NCBI RefSeq assembly: GCF_900115925.1
Contig: NZ_FOYF01000005.1
Location: forward strand, 1 to 64,000
Reading direction: 5' to 3'
Origin: Bacillus sp. cl95
Lineage (GTDB): Bacteria > Bacillota > Bacilli > Bacillales > Cytobacillaceae
DNA length: 64,000 nucleotides
In this document: positions 8,001 through 17,334 of the stretch, in pieces
Numbering within the stretch: the stretch's first letter is position 1
How the letters are laid out: every line of letters starts with the position of its first letter
The notes under the pieces: generated by a model
Told to the model about the DNA's origin: nothing
Databases searched by the model: none
Seen by the model: only the letters and a program-made list of their open reading frames with translations
Translations under genes and position numbers: made by a program

Positions 8001-9533
8001 TTAACTTTTTATTATCTTAAGTTTTTGTTTATCCTTTTTTAAAATTCTTTTTATAATTTTATATATTGTAACAAAATCCTCCCTAAAAAATAGAAAGTTA
8101 AAAATGGTTGTAACTATTAAAGATAATATAAATATTATTAATCCACTTATTACCCACATTATATATGAATCAATATTAAAAGCTGGTATTACTTTGCTAA
8201 TTATGATAATAATTAATGCTGATAATGCACTTAAAATGCACCTTTTTATAAATACAAAAATACTTCTATTAATAATATTTTTTGATAGATAAAATGCATA
8301 TTGAACAGTTCTAAATAATACTGAACACAGTGTTCCAACCGCTACCCCAACCAGTCCTAATTTAGTCACTAAAGCTGCTGAAATAAACAAATTAATACCA
8401 GCTTCTATAAAAGCCCCATTTCGGGTTTGTTTAAAATGACCAGCAGCTAAAGTAACGTAATGATACGGAAGTCGAATACAATAAATTGCATGTGCTACTA
8501 CCAATATATAAGCAAATAAAGGTCTATAATAGTTTACATCCAAAACTCCTTTTGTATAGACTTTAATAAAGGGTAGAATTAATAATGCTGTACTTGTGAA
8601 TAGGATTGTAGTTAAGGTGAATGAAAATAGTTCATAAGCTCCGAAATTTTTTCTTAGTGTTTCTTTCTCATCCTTTGCTAGCATATTTCCAAAAGCAGCT
8701 TCGACTCCTGAGGAAAAAGTAATTACAATACTTTTTATTCCAGTAACCACCAAATAGTAAATAGAGTAAACTGATATTTCCCTTACATTTGTAAATAAGG
8801 TTAATAACATAACATCAGTATGACTATGAAGAAAGTAAGCAATATGATGGCCTAGCCCATCCCATTTCTGCGCAATTTTAGTAGTAAAAGCTGCTGATTC
8901 TTTATTGATTTTGTATCTACGATTTACATATATAAACAATATTATCGGTCGAAAAATAAATATTATTGCACTTACTAGTTTAACAATATGGATACTTGCT
9001 CCATACTTTATTAATAGCACCGTTAATATGGTATTTATTATAATTGTAAATAACTGAAGATAGGATGTAATATACCGTTTTTGATCTGATTGAAGTAAGA
9101 GTTGATAAGATATTCCATAATAATATTGTATGAAAGTACTTATACCAATGATAAATATCAGAGTGGCTGTATAAATACTACTAAACTCATTTTTAACTAA
9201 CATTGGGAAAAATAATGTTACAATAATTAAATATCCTATAAACATTACTGCAATGAGTCTATAAAATCTCTCAGTAGCTTTTATTATCCCGCTTATGGCT
9301 CTATAATCTTTATTTGCTAAAGGATTATAAAGAGCAGAACGAACCACACCGCCAATTCCTGATTCTAATAATACAATAAATCCCAAAAATTGATTAATAG
9401 AAGTGATAAGTCCATTTACACTTGATCCGTATGTTCCAATAATTAAACTTGGAACAATAAATCCACATATAATTGTAGTAAATTGTAACATTAAAGTCGC
9501 AATAATATTGACAAATGCTCTTTTACTTCTCAT
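8001..9533 (-). CDS. Wzx-type polysaccharide flippase
   Basis: A 510-residue protein with about 12-14 membrane segments of the MATE/PST exporter type. It starts MRSKRAFVNIIATLMLQFTT and carries the usual SSVNGLITSINQFLGFIVLLESGIGG region (about residues 35-60) of Gram-positive Wzx proteins. It should flip undecaprenyl-linked repeat units across the membrane for the Wzy polymerase encoded three genes upstream. The ATG has GGGGGA before it. The coding sequence is very AT-rich, like its neighbours from 7500 to 14950, which suggests a serotype-type replaceable block. The last 20 residues are lysine-rich and cytoplasmic. Confidence 0.9.
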   Translation of the reverse strand: MRSKRAFVNIIATLMLQFTTIICGFIVPSLIIGTYGSSVNGLITSINQFLGFIVLLESGIGGVVRSALYNPLANKDYRAISGIIKATERFYRLIAVMFIGYLIIVTLFFPMLVKNEFSSIYTATLIFIIGISTFIQYYYGISYQLLLQSDQKRYITSYLQLFTIIINTILTVLLIKYGASIHIVKLVSAIIFIFRPIILFIYVNRRYKINKESAAFTTKIAQKWDGLGHHIAYFLHSHTDVMLLTLFTNVREISVYSIYYLVVTGIKSIVITFSSGVEAAFGNMLAKDEKETLRKNFGAYELFSFTLTTILFTSTALLILPFIKVYTKGVLDVNYYRPLFAYILVVAHAIYCIRLPYHYVTLAAGHFKQTRNGAFIEAGINLFISAALVTKLGLVGVAVGTLCSVLFRTVQYAFYLSKNIINRSIFVFIKRCILSALSALIIIIISKVIPAFNIDSYIMWVISGLIIFILSLIVTTIFNFLFFREDFVTIYKIIKRILKKDKQKLKIIKS

Positions 9534-9590
9534 TGTTTCCCCCGACTCTTAAATGCAGTTTACACTAACTAAAAAATGAAATTGACACTA

Positions 9591-10628
9591 TTATTTCTTC
9601 GATATTAATAACGATTTAAAATTTACTTTTAACTGAACAAATTGGGATAGGGTTTTATAGTACTTTTTATTAAAAAGAAAACAACAAATCTTATCTTCTA
9701 TAGAATAACTATATGTGCTAAGGTATTCTTTAGATGATTTAAATAATTTTTTCATTCTAACCTCGTCAAATATCTCCAACATCTCTTCATTATTTATTTT
9801 TAACTTTGTGAGGGCTTTTGCAAATTGAATTATATTTAGGACATAATAGGAATAAAATAACTTTAAATTTTCTTCGTTATCATATTGAAATTTTGTCATA
9901 TATTCAAAGACTACATTTCTTACTATATCAAAGTCATTAAAATATTTGGGTTTAAAATTTCTTCCTCTGCCAGAGTGGCTAAGTCTGTAATTATAAAGTG
10001 GTTCATCTAAATAAATAATTTTTTTTGCATTAAATATTAATGGTAAGGATTGAAGAATATCTTCGCCCTTTTTATCTTGGTAAATAGTGTAGTCATGTTC
10101 TATATCAATAATGGAACGTTTAACTACTTTTGACCAAATACTATTTATTCTGGACGTGGAAATTAATTTTTTGAATAATATCTCCTTATTTTCTGAAGTA
10201 AATATTGTTTTATCTTTAAAAACACCCGTGTCATTTTTTAGTATTTGACCATTATCATCAACTCTTTTATATCTGAATAAAAGCATATCAACATTGTATT
10301 TATTAATCTCGTCATAGACTGTCTCTAATAAATTCAATTCCCAATAGTCATCAGAATCCAAAAACAAAATATAATCTCCCATAGCTTTTTTTATCGAATT
10401 CCTTCTTGTTAACAGCAATCCTTTGTTTGGTTGGTCATAAACCCTAATTCTATTATCGTTTTTTGCATAAGTTCTACATATTTCAAGGCTTGAATCTGTT
10501 GATCCATCGTTTACAATAATTAACTCGAAATTATTGTATGTTTGATTGATTACAGAATCTAAGCATTTATTTAGATATTTTTCAACATTATAAACTGGGA
10601 TTAATATACTAAACATTATTTTTTCCAT
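9591..10628 (-). CDS. Family 2 glycosyltransferase
   Basis: A 345-residue GT-A fold enzyme. The N-terminus FSILIPVYNVEKYLNKCLDSVINQ is classical GT2. VNDGSTDSS (near 38-46) and LFLDSDDYWE (near 88-97, the DxD-type metal/UDP-sugar site) are intact. The C-terminal half is helical, with no membrane segments. It should add one sugar to the undecaprenyl-linked repeat unit at the cytoplasmic face. The first ATG is preceded by TGAGG at good spacing. The sugar is not predictable. Base composition is very AT-rich, as for the flippase and polymerase around it. Confidence 0.9.
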   Translation of the reverse strand: MEKIMFSILIPVYNVEKYLNKCLDSVINQTYNNFELIIVNDGSTDSSLEICRTYAKNDNRIRVYDQPNKGLLLTRRNSIKKAMGDYILFLDSDDYWELNLLETVYDEINKYNVDMLLFRYKRVDDNGQILKNDTGVFKDKTIFTSENKEILFKKLISTSRINSIWSKVVKRSIIDIEHDYTIYQDKKGEDILQSLPLIFNAKKIIYLDEPLYNYRLSHSGRGRNFKPKYFNDFDIVRNVVFEYMTKFQYDNEENLKLFYSYYVLNIIQFAKALTKLKINNEEMLEIFDEVRMKKLFKSSKEYLSTYSYSIEDKICCFLFNKKYYKTLSQFVQLKVNFKSLLISKK

Positions 10629-10653
10629 ATCAAAACCTCAATTAATTTAATCT

Positions 10654-11757
10654 CTAATTATAAAAGCTTTTAAAATGCTTAAGAACTTTATTAATCTCAT
10701 ATGGCGATTTTTCGAATTCCATTGAAATAATTTTTTGTTTACCGTTTTTTGAAATATCATATAACTTAGTAGCCCACTGGTGGTCACTTTTTTCTAAATC
10801 CATTAATATAATACCTTTATTAGTTTCAGCTATTTCTCTATTGCATCCAATATCACTACACAGAACAGGTACACCAGCAGCTAAAGATTCTAAAACTACT
10901 CCAGGTAAACCCTCCCACAAAGATGGAAATAATAAAGCATCAGATATAGATAAATATCTTTTTATATCGCTTTGAACCCCTAATAATAATACATTACTAT
11001 CCAATTTTTGTTTCTTAATAACTTCTATAATTTCCTTACCTATTTGGGAGTGATAGTTCCCTATCAATAGTAATTTAGAGTTTGGTAATAGTTTTAAATA
11101 TTCTAAAAACACATTTAGAATCTTATAATGATTTTTTGCTTCATGAAATCTGCCTATATGTATGATAACTTTCTCATCATTTTTTATAGACAGTTGGTTT
11201 TTTAATAGATTAATGGTTTCATTATTTTCACAATATAAAGTTCTTAACCCATTATATATAATTTCGCATTTCTTAATTTTATTATAATTCGCAAAATGAC
11301 TCTTCATTGTGTGTTTATTAACAGCCAATATATCAGTGGAAAATAATAAAATAAACATCTTTAAAAAAGTTGTTTTTAAAAATTGAAAAAAGGAAGACTT
11401 TTTTCCTACTTTGGAACTGCGAAAATGAACAATTCTACGTTTAACATTTGCTAAAAAAGCTAAGAATACAATATATCCAGAAACAATAGAAATATGGGAA
11501 TGAACAATATTTATTTTATGCTCTTTCAATTGTTTAACAAAAAAAAAGGGAAATCTAAAACTATAAATATTACAAGGAATTATTTTATATCCTTTTTCTT
11601 TAAGAGAATTAGCTAATACTCCCTCTGTTCCACTTGTTGTAAAAAAATAGATATTATCAAAAGAATCATTTAATTGATCCATAATTTCAATAGTTCTAAT
11701 CTCTGCTCCACCGAATTCCATTGAGCTAAAAATATGCATTATATTTTTTTGATTCAA
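10654..11757 (-). CDS. Family 4 glycosyltransferase
   Basis: A 367-residue GT-B enzyme. It has the FGGAEIRTIEIM N-terminal motif near residues 16-27, a central IHIGRFHEAKNH block, and the donor-site segment DALLFPSLWEGLPGVVLESLAAGVPVLCSD (about 274-303), which holds the E-x7-E pattern of GT4. It is predicted to be cytoplasmic or membrane-peripheral and to work on the lipid-linked repeat unit. Translation starts at TTG 11757, seven bases after a GGGGG site. It lies between the Wzy polymerase and the GT2, all on one transcript, in the AT-rich core. Confidence 0.9.
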   Translation of the reverse strand: MNQKNIMHIFSSMEFGGAEIRTIEIMDQLNDSFDNIYFFTTSGTEGVLANSLKEKGYKIIPCNIYSFRFPFFFVKQLKEHKINIVHSHISIVSGYIVFLAFLANVKRRIVHFRSSKVGKKSSFFQFLKTTFLKMFILLFSTDILAVNKHTMKSHFANYNKIKKCEIIYNGLRTLYCENNETINLLKNQLSIKNDEKVIIHIGRFHEAKNHYKILNVFLEYLKLLPNSKLLLIGNYHSQIGKEIIEVIKKQKLDSNVLLLGVQSDIKRYLSISDALLFPSLWEGLPGVVLESLAAGVPVLCSDIGCNREIAETNKGIILMDLEKSDHQWATKLYDISKNGKQKIISMEFEKSPYEINKVLKHFKSFYN

Positions 11758-11796
11758 TTAGATACCCCCAAAAAATAAAAATCCATTGTGCTCAAA

Positions 11797-13170
11797 TTAT
11801 ATTTTTTTTGATTTCCTTTTTAAATTGCCATCTAAGATATATGCAAATAAAACTAATCCAAAGGCCATAAATATCTGTCCTGGTACAAATGTAAATCGAT
11901 TTCTTGTTAGAATCATTAATATTACTACGGTAGAAGCAAAGAAGGCTTTTTTATAAATATTATTATTTTGTCTTTCAGCATTTATTGAGAACCACCCTAA
12001 TATCATATAAAATATTATAGGGCCAAAGAATGAAAAATTATAAAATGACTCTGCAACCTGAGAAAACCCCCAACCTGGCAATCTCTCACCAAACGACCAA
12101 GGGACTCCAGTAATTGGAATTTCAGGAATTACTCCTAAAGTTAATTTTGATACGATTCTCTCTATAGGTGCTAGGTAACTAATTCCGAACCCAAAACTTT
12201 CACCTGACTTAGACCAATGAATAACTTTTTCTACCGTCCTTAGTTGCCATCCAATCTCTAAAAAGGGGGAAGTTAAATTTACTCCAACTTGATCAAAAGA
12301 TTTAAGTATCGAGCCACTTCTGGCAGCTGTAATAAATGGAATCACAACAAAGAAGACTCCTAAACCTAAAACTATTATTTTTTTACTAATTTTTTTTGTT
12401 CTTGAATAATATACACCCGTAGCCGTCAGTGCAGCATATAATATTTCCCCTTTATTACCTGTCACTAGTAAGATTAAAGAGATAACTAAAAACAGTATAT
12501 TAATTACTTTAATCTGTTTTCTGTTTCCTGTCGCAATAACTATTACATAACCAGTAGCTAATAAAAAGATAGCAATTGTAAATAAGGTATTTTCATTTCT
12601 CCAACTTCTAAAATCACTATAATTTGATAATAACGAAAAGTTTCCTGTAGCTATATTTATTAACAAATATACAAATACAGTTACTAAGCACAATAATCCT
12701 ATTCTAGGTATCCATATAGACGTATTAGTTAAAGTTTTGTTATTTAACTTTGTCCCTGAGTCCTTTTTTCTTAAGATAGAAGCACTTAATATAAATACCA
12801 CCTGAGCAACTATACTGCACAATACTGCAAGTACACACTCCTTAGTATATAACCAAGTATACTGATGCGGTTCAAATTGCCGGTATAAGCTTTCTGGATA
12901 TAATAAAAAAATAGTCGATGCACCAAAGTGAGTTAAGTTAAAATACGTAAATAACACTGTAAATAATCCGAGGTTCAAAATATTTTTATTTTGAATAATA
13001 ATTAAATAACTAACAATAGTGCTTGTAATCGAATAAATAACCGCCATTTTTAATGTTGCATATTGCTCAAATACTGTTATAAATAACAATGAATGAATTA
13101 GGATACACATTAAAAAAAGGTAACATATTATTAGAGTGATATTTTTTGAACTCATTTTCTTTAGCATCAT
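11797..13170 (-). CDS. O-antigen/capsule polymerase, Wzy type
   Basis: A 457-residue protein with about 11-12 membrane helices. It has the large extracytoplasmic loop expected of Wzy proteins (about residues 290-370), holding the GWGFSQVAESFYNFSFFGPIIF segment found in the PF14296-like Wzy group. Arginines (AARSGS, FRSWRN, LTRNRFTF) are placed as in other polymerases. It should join repeat units after flipping by the Wzx protein in the same locus. Wzy proteins diverge greatly, so the call rests on topology, this segment and context. The sequence is strongly AT-rich and probably came with the rest of the core block. Confidence 0.85.
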   Translation of the reverse strand: MMLKKMSSKNITLIICYLFLMCILIHSLLFITVFEQYATLKMAVIYSITSTIVSYLIIIQNKNILNLGLFTVLFTYFNLTHFGASTIFLLYPESLYRQFEPHQYTWLYTKECVLAVLCSIVAQVVFILSASILRKKDSGTKLNNKTLTNTSIWIPRIGLLCLVTVFVYLLINIATGNFSLLSNYSDFRSWRNENTLFTIAIFLLATGYVIVIATGNRKQIKVINILFLVISLILLVTGNKGEILYAALTATGVYYSRTKKISKKIIVLGLGVFFVVIPFITAARSGSILKSFDQVGVNLTSPFLEIGWQLRTVEKVIHWSKSGESFGFGISYLAPIERIVSKLTLGVIPEIPITGVPWSFGERLPGWGFSQVAESFYNFSFFGPIIFYMILGWFSINAERQNNNIYKKAFFASTVVILMILTRNRFTFVPGQIFMAFGLVLFAYILDGNLKRKSKKI

Positions 13171-13214
13171 ATATTTAAAATACCCTTTTCTACTTTTTGG
13201 GAGATATAAAAGTT

Positions 13215-14375
13215 TTATTTTAGATTTTCAGAGATAAATGCATTAAAAAATTCATTTCTTCGATTTTCTATTAATATTCTGCTATACTTTTTGGCCTCTT
13301 CAAAATTCTCTTTGGCGTAAATTTCCATTTTACTTTGACTCATATTTTTTATTAAATACTGAATTTCATTAGTAGATTTTTTACTAAAAATACACTCTCT
13401 ACTCAGTAATTCCGGAATACCACCAGCATTAGAACCTATTGCTGGTAACCCTCTACTCATTGCTTCAATTAATGCTCTTGGTAATCCCTCAGTCACACTT
13501 GGTTGAATATATAGATCTATATTATCTAACCAATCAAAAACTCTCTCATGTGGTAAAGACCCAATAAATTTCACTTCTTCACTTACTCCAGCTCTTTGAG
13601 CAACTGATAATAAATGTTGTTGATTACCTCCTCCCACAAGGTGATACTCAAAATTTGTTATCCCTTGTTTTTTTAGTTTTCCTAATGCTTCAATTACGTA
13701 CTTTTGCCCTTTATAATTAATGTTCACCGCGCCAATAGTACCAAATACTGTTTTACTATTTTTCTGCAAACCTTTTATTTTCTTAATTCTTTTTTCTATT
13801 AAGCTTGGATCAAATTGACTAAGAGTAACATTTGAACAATTTACATATTTCCCCTTAGTAGGATATCTCTTTTGTAAAAATTCATTTGTAACATAAATGG
13901 CATATGGAGCATCTTTTATACTTTTTTTCATAGTATAAAAACTTAAGGGAGCTAAAACTTTTCCTTTTATATTGTAATTCCACATTGAATCCCACGCACA
14001 GCCAACTACTTCTACTAAATAAGGTTTTTTATATTTTATGGCCAATGATACAGCCATATTTCCCAATGTACTAGATCTTGCAATTACGTAATCAGCACTC
14101 TTAATTTCTCTCTCAATAATTTTCTTTACATCTCTAATTTTGTAAAAAGAATTAATAGATTTGTGGTTAGGAACTGAAACAAATCTCGTTCCTTCTACAC
14201 TTGCAAATGATAAGTTATTATTTATTTCATTTAACTCAAGACATCTTGCAATAATGGTAACATTACCAAATGCCTTAATATACCGATTTAAGGCATCACC
14301 AGATAATCCTCCATTACTGTAATAGTGGTCATTAAATTTATAAAATTTATGATCATGAACAAACACAAGGTTCAT
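13215..14375 (-). CDS. Family 4 glycosyltransferase
   Basis: A 386-residue GT-B enzyme. The N-terminal half is poorly conserved. The C-terminal donor domain shows GTIGAVNINYKGQKYVIEAL (near 213-232), LPHERVFDWLDNIDLYIQPSVTEGLPRALIEAMSRGLPAIGSNAGGIPELL, and so the E-x7-E motif of GT4. It has a good site (AAGGAGAG) before the ATG. That ATG overlaps the stop of the upstream acetyltransferase gene by one base (TAATG), so the two are coupled. It acts on the lipid-linked repeat unit. Sugar specificity is unknown. Confidence 0.9.
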   Translation of the reverse strand: MNLVFVHDHKFYKFNDHYYSNGGLSGDALNRYIKAFGNVTIIARCLELNEINNNLSFASVEGTRFVSVPNHKSINSFYKIRDVKKIIEREIKSADYVIARSSTLGNMAVSLAIKYKKPYLVEVVGCAWDSMWNYNIKGKVLAPLSFYTMKKSIKDAPYAIYVTNEFLQKRYPTKGKYVNCSNVTLSQFDPSLIEKRIKKIKGLQKNSKTVFGTIGAVNINYKGQKYVIEALGKLKKQGITNFEYHLVGGGNQQHLLSVAQRAGVSEEVKFIGSLPHERVFDWLDNIDLYIQPSVTEGLPRALIEAMSRGLPAIGSNAGGIPELLSRECIFSKKSTNEIQYLIKNMSQSKMEIYAKENFEEAKKYSRILIENRRNEFFNAFISENLK

Positions 14376-14944
14376 TAAATTCTCTCCTTAATAACTTTCG
14401 CGGGGACTCCTCCAACTATCACATTACTTTTTATATCCTTAGTTACTACTGCACCTGCACCAACAACAGTCCCACTTCCTATACAAATGCCGGCCAATAT
14501 AGTTGCCTTTGCTCCAATCCATACATTACTTTTTATGCTGACTTTAGAAAAATAACTACCTTGATTATTTATTGCTATATCTGGATCATTATAACGATGC
14601 TCTGTGGACATTATAGTTACTCCGTGTGCAATAGAAACATTATTACCTATTTTAATTTCTCCTAATGCCTCAATATAACACATTGGATGTATGCTAACAT
14701 TGCTTCCAAGGGAGAGGCATTGAGGATTTAAAATAAAAACATTTGGATGGATTGATACATTATCGCCACACTTTTTTGCAAGTGTACTTAAAAGTACATA
14801 TCTCAATACTAATCCTTTTTTTCCCATTAAGTTTTGACAACTCCGAAAAAAAAATAAACGCAAACCAAAGGGTAAAAAGGAAAATATACCCACCAAAAAC
14901 ATTATTAATGGTTTAAACTTCTTAAATTTATCTCTACCTCTCAC
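14375..14944 (-). CDS. Hexapeptide-repeat O-acetyltransferase (WcaF/CapG-like)
   Basis: A 189-residue acetyltransferase. An N-terminal hydrophobic segment (residues 13-31) precedes hexapeptide turns from about residue 55 (VSIHPNVFILNP, VSIHPMCYIEALGEIKIGNNVSIAHG). The HRYNDPDIAINNQG loop and the terminal VIVGGVPAKVIKERI signature follow. The start is GTG 14944, with GGAGG seven bases upstream. It probably modifies a sugar of the repeat unit. It is the boundary gene of the AT-rich core: the next gene upstream on the transcript is closer to the genome's usual composition. Confidence 0.88.
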   Translation of the reverse strand: MRGRDKFKKFKPLIMFLVGIFSFLPFGLRLFFFRSCQNLMGKKGLVLRYVLLSTLAKKCGDNVSIHPNVFILNPQCLSLGSNVSIHPMCYIEALGEIKIGNNVSIAHGVTIMSTEHRYNDPDIAINNQGSYFSKVSIKSNVWIGAKATILAGICIGSGTVVGAGAVVTKDIKSNVIVGGVPAKVIKERI

Positions 14945-14968
14945 AAAATAGCCTCCAAAGGATCGACT

Positions 14969-15949
14969 TTAATTAGTTAAATTCTCTTTATACCAATCAA
15001 TAGCTAATTTAATCCCTTTATTAAAATCAAAATCTGGACTATAACCTAACATCTCTATGGCTTTACTAATATCTGCATTACTATGTTTAATATCACCTTT
15101 GCGGTCAGGCCCAAAAACTGGCTGAATATCCTTTCCTAATGCATTCAATAACTGCATATAAATATCAATCAAATATTCTCTTCCACCAAAAGCTATATTA
15201 TAAGCTTGTCCTGCAGCTTCATGAGAAGCATTACAAGCCTTAAGATTGGCTTCAATTACATTTTCTATATAAGTAAAATCACGACTCTGCTTTCCATCGC
15301 CATTAATTATTGGTGCCTCATCATTTAGCAATTGTTTAATGAATTTAGGAATAACTGCCGCATAGGCACCTTCTGGATTTTGCCTTCTACCAAATACATT
15401 AAAATACCGCAAACCGTACGTATCAAGGCCGTATAATTTGGTATATAATTTTCCATATTCCTCGTCTACCCTTTTAGTAAGCGCATATGGAGATAAAAGA
15501 TTACCTTCTCTCCCCTCCTTTTTAGGAAGATTGGGCTCATCACCATAGACTGATGAACTTGATGCATATACAAACTTTTTGACATTTTTTTGCCTAGCAG
15601 CTTCCATCATATTTAATGTTCCTTTTATATTAACCTCTTCATAAAATAAAGGCATTTCAATACTTCTTGGAACACTCCCCCAGGCGGCTTGATTTAATAC
15701 ATAATCGATTCCTTCACAAGCTTTTAAACATGTATCTAAATCACGAATATCTCCTTCGATAAATTCGTAATTAGGATTGTCTAAAAACTCTTTTACATTT
15801 TCTTTCTTTCCAGTAGAAAAATTATCAAGCCCTCTAACTTTATAGCCTAATTTAAGTATAGCTTCTACTAAATTTGAACCAATAAAACCTGCTGAGCCAG
15901 TAACTAAGAATTTACTACCCACTGGAAACTTTAAATTTTCATATCCCAT
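14969..15949 (-). CDS. UDP-HexNAc(A) 4-epimerase, WbpP/TviC type
   Basis: An extended short-chain dehydrogenase of 326 residues. It has GSAGFIG near residues 18-24, a YASSSSVYG serine segment near 136-144, and SPYALTK (YxxxK). The NQAAWGSVPRSIEMP and GDGKQSRDFTYIENV segments are those of WbpP/TviC, the enzymes that interconvert UDP-GlcNAc/GalNAc or their uronates. ATG 15949 is preceded by GGAGG. A TTG five codons earlier would overlap that site and is rejected. It lies two bases after the partner dehydrogenase, the same pair order as in Vi-antigen and WbpO/P pathways. The product is probably UDP-GalNAcA (inference). Confidence 0.88.
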   Translation of the reverse strand: MGYENLKFPVGSKFLVTGSAGFIGSNLVEAILKLGYKVRGLDNFSTGKKENVKEFLDNPNYEFIEGDIRDLDTCLKACEGIDYVLNQAAWGSVPRSIEMPLFYEEVNIKGTLNMMEAARQKNVKKFVYASSSSVYGDEPNLPKKEGREGNLLSPYALTKRVDEEYGKLYTKLYGLDTYGLRYFNVFGRRQNPEGAYAAVIPKFIKQLLNDEAPIINGDGKQSRDFTYIENVIEANLKACNASHEAAGQAYNIAFGGREYLIDIYMQLLNALGKDIQPVFGPDRKGDIKHSNADISKAIEMLGYSPDFDFNKGIKLAIDWYKENLTN

Positions 15950-15951
15950 TT

Positions 15952-17334
15952 TTATAACCTCCAATATGCAAATCCAGCATCCTCTGCTTCTTTTCTATCA
16001 AACATTCCTTTGAGATCTATCAGTACACAATCTTTTCTATAAATATCTACATCAAACTCAGATGTTGCAGCTATTTCCTTTATAACTTCTGAATTTACAT
16101 ATCCAGTTGTCCCAAACATTGTTTTTACATCTTCCAATTGAATAGCTTTAAATTCATCATGTGGAACAGCAAAGATTACTGCATCCATTTCTTTTATATC
16201 TTTTGCTTCACAAAGATTAATTCTATATTCACGCCATAGATCTTCTTTGTCTGCTTGAGGATCTACAACTTTGACATCTACTCCGTACTCTTCTAATTCT
16301 TTAATGACATCGATTACTTTAGTATTTCGAACATCAGGACAGTTTTCTTTAAACGCAATTCCAAATATGGCTACTTTTGCACCATTTATTTGTTTATTTG
16401 CCTTAATCATGTTCTTTACAGTACTTTCAGCTACATATTTACCCATATCATCATTTATTTTTCTACCTGATAAAATTATTTGCGAATGGTAACCCATTTG
16501 CTCTGCTTTATAAGTTAGGTAGTATGGATCAACCCCAATACAGTGCCCCCCAACTAGTCCTGGTGAGAAATTAAGGAAGTTCCACTTAGTTCCTGCTGCT
16601 TCCAGTACGGCTTTTGTATCGATTCCCATCTTATTGAATATAATTGAGAGTTCATTCATAAAAGCAATATTAATATCACGTTGTGAGTTTTCTATGACCT
16701 TCGCTGCTTCGGCAACTTTAATACTTGCTGCTCTATATACACCAACATCAACAACTAATTCATATACCTTTGCGATAATATCTAAAGATTCCTCATCTTG
16801 GCCAGCTACAACCTTTATAATCGTTTCTAGTCTATGAACTTTGTCACCAGGATTAATTCTTTCTGGAGAGTACCCTACTTTAAAGTCTACACCGCATTTT
16901 AGCCCGGACTCTTTTTCTAATATTGGAACACAAATATCTTCAGTTACTCCTGGATACACAGTGGATTCAAAAACAACTATTGAACCTTTTGTTAAATTTC
17001 TACCTAAAGTACGACTTGCAGATTCCACCGGTGTTAAATCAGGAGTATGGTCATCTTTTACAGGTGTTGGAACGGCTACAATATGAAACTTTGCTTCTCT
17101 AAGACTTGATTCATCTGAAGTAAATTCAACCGTTGTATTTTTGATTACTTCATTTCCTACCTCTTTTGTAGGGTCAATACCATTTTTATATAGTTCAATT
17201 TTAGGTTTATTAACATCAAATCCAATTACATTAACTTTTTTAGCAAATGCAACAGCTATTGGCATTCCAACATAACCTAGGCCAACTAATGATATCTTCT
17301 CTTCTTTATTAACTAATTTCTCGTATAAATTCAT
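15952..17334 (-). CDS. UDP-N-acetylhexosamine 6-dehydrogenase, WbpO/TviB type
   Basis: A 460-residue nucleotide-sugar dehydrogenase. GLGYVGMP (18-25) binds NAD, FESTVYPG is near 122-129, and the catalytic C265 lies in GLVGGHCIGVDPYYL. The IGVDPYYL and CPDVRNTKVIDVI segments mark the UDP-HexNAc (WbpA/WbpO/TviB) branch, not UDP-glucose dehydrogenases. It therefore probably makes UDP-GlcNAcA or UDP-GalNAcA in the cytoplasm. AAGGAG precedes the ATG. It overlaps the upstream glycosyltransferase by 26 bases. The locus therefore has two separate uronic-acid branches (this and the UDP-glucose one at 6020-7396). Confidence 0.9.
   Translation of the reverse strand: MNLYEKLVNKEEKISLVGLGYVGMPIAVAFAKKVNVIGFDVNKPKIELYKNGIDPTKEVGNEVIKNTTVEFTSDESSLREAKFHIVAVPTPVKDDHTPDLTPVESASRTLGRNLTKGSIVVFESTVYPGVTEDICVPILEKESGLKCGVDFKVGYSPERINPGDKVHRLETIIKVVAGQDEESLDIIAKVYELVVDVGVYRAASIKVAEAAKVIENSQRDINIAFMNELSIIFNKMGIDTKAVLEAAGTKWNFLNFSPGLVGGHCIGVDPYYLTYKAEQMGYHSQIILSGRKINDDMGKYVAESTVKNMIKANKQINGAKVAIFGIAFKENCPDVRNTKVIDVIKELEEYGVDVKVVDPQADKEDLWREYRINLCEAKDIKEMDAVIFAVPHDEFKAIQLEDVKTMFGTTGYVNSEVIKEIAATSEFDVDIYRKDCVLIDLKGMFDRKEAEDAGFAYWRL

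Noticed and set aside
15952-15964. Overlap between the WbpP-like and WbpO-like genes
   Set aside because: It disappears when the epimerase is started at ATG 15949, which has the proper GGAGG site.
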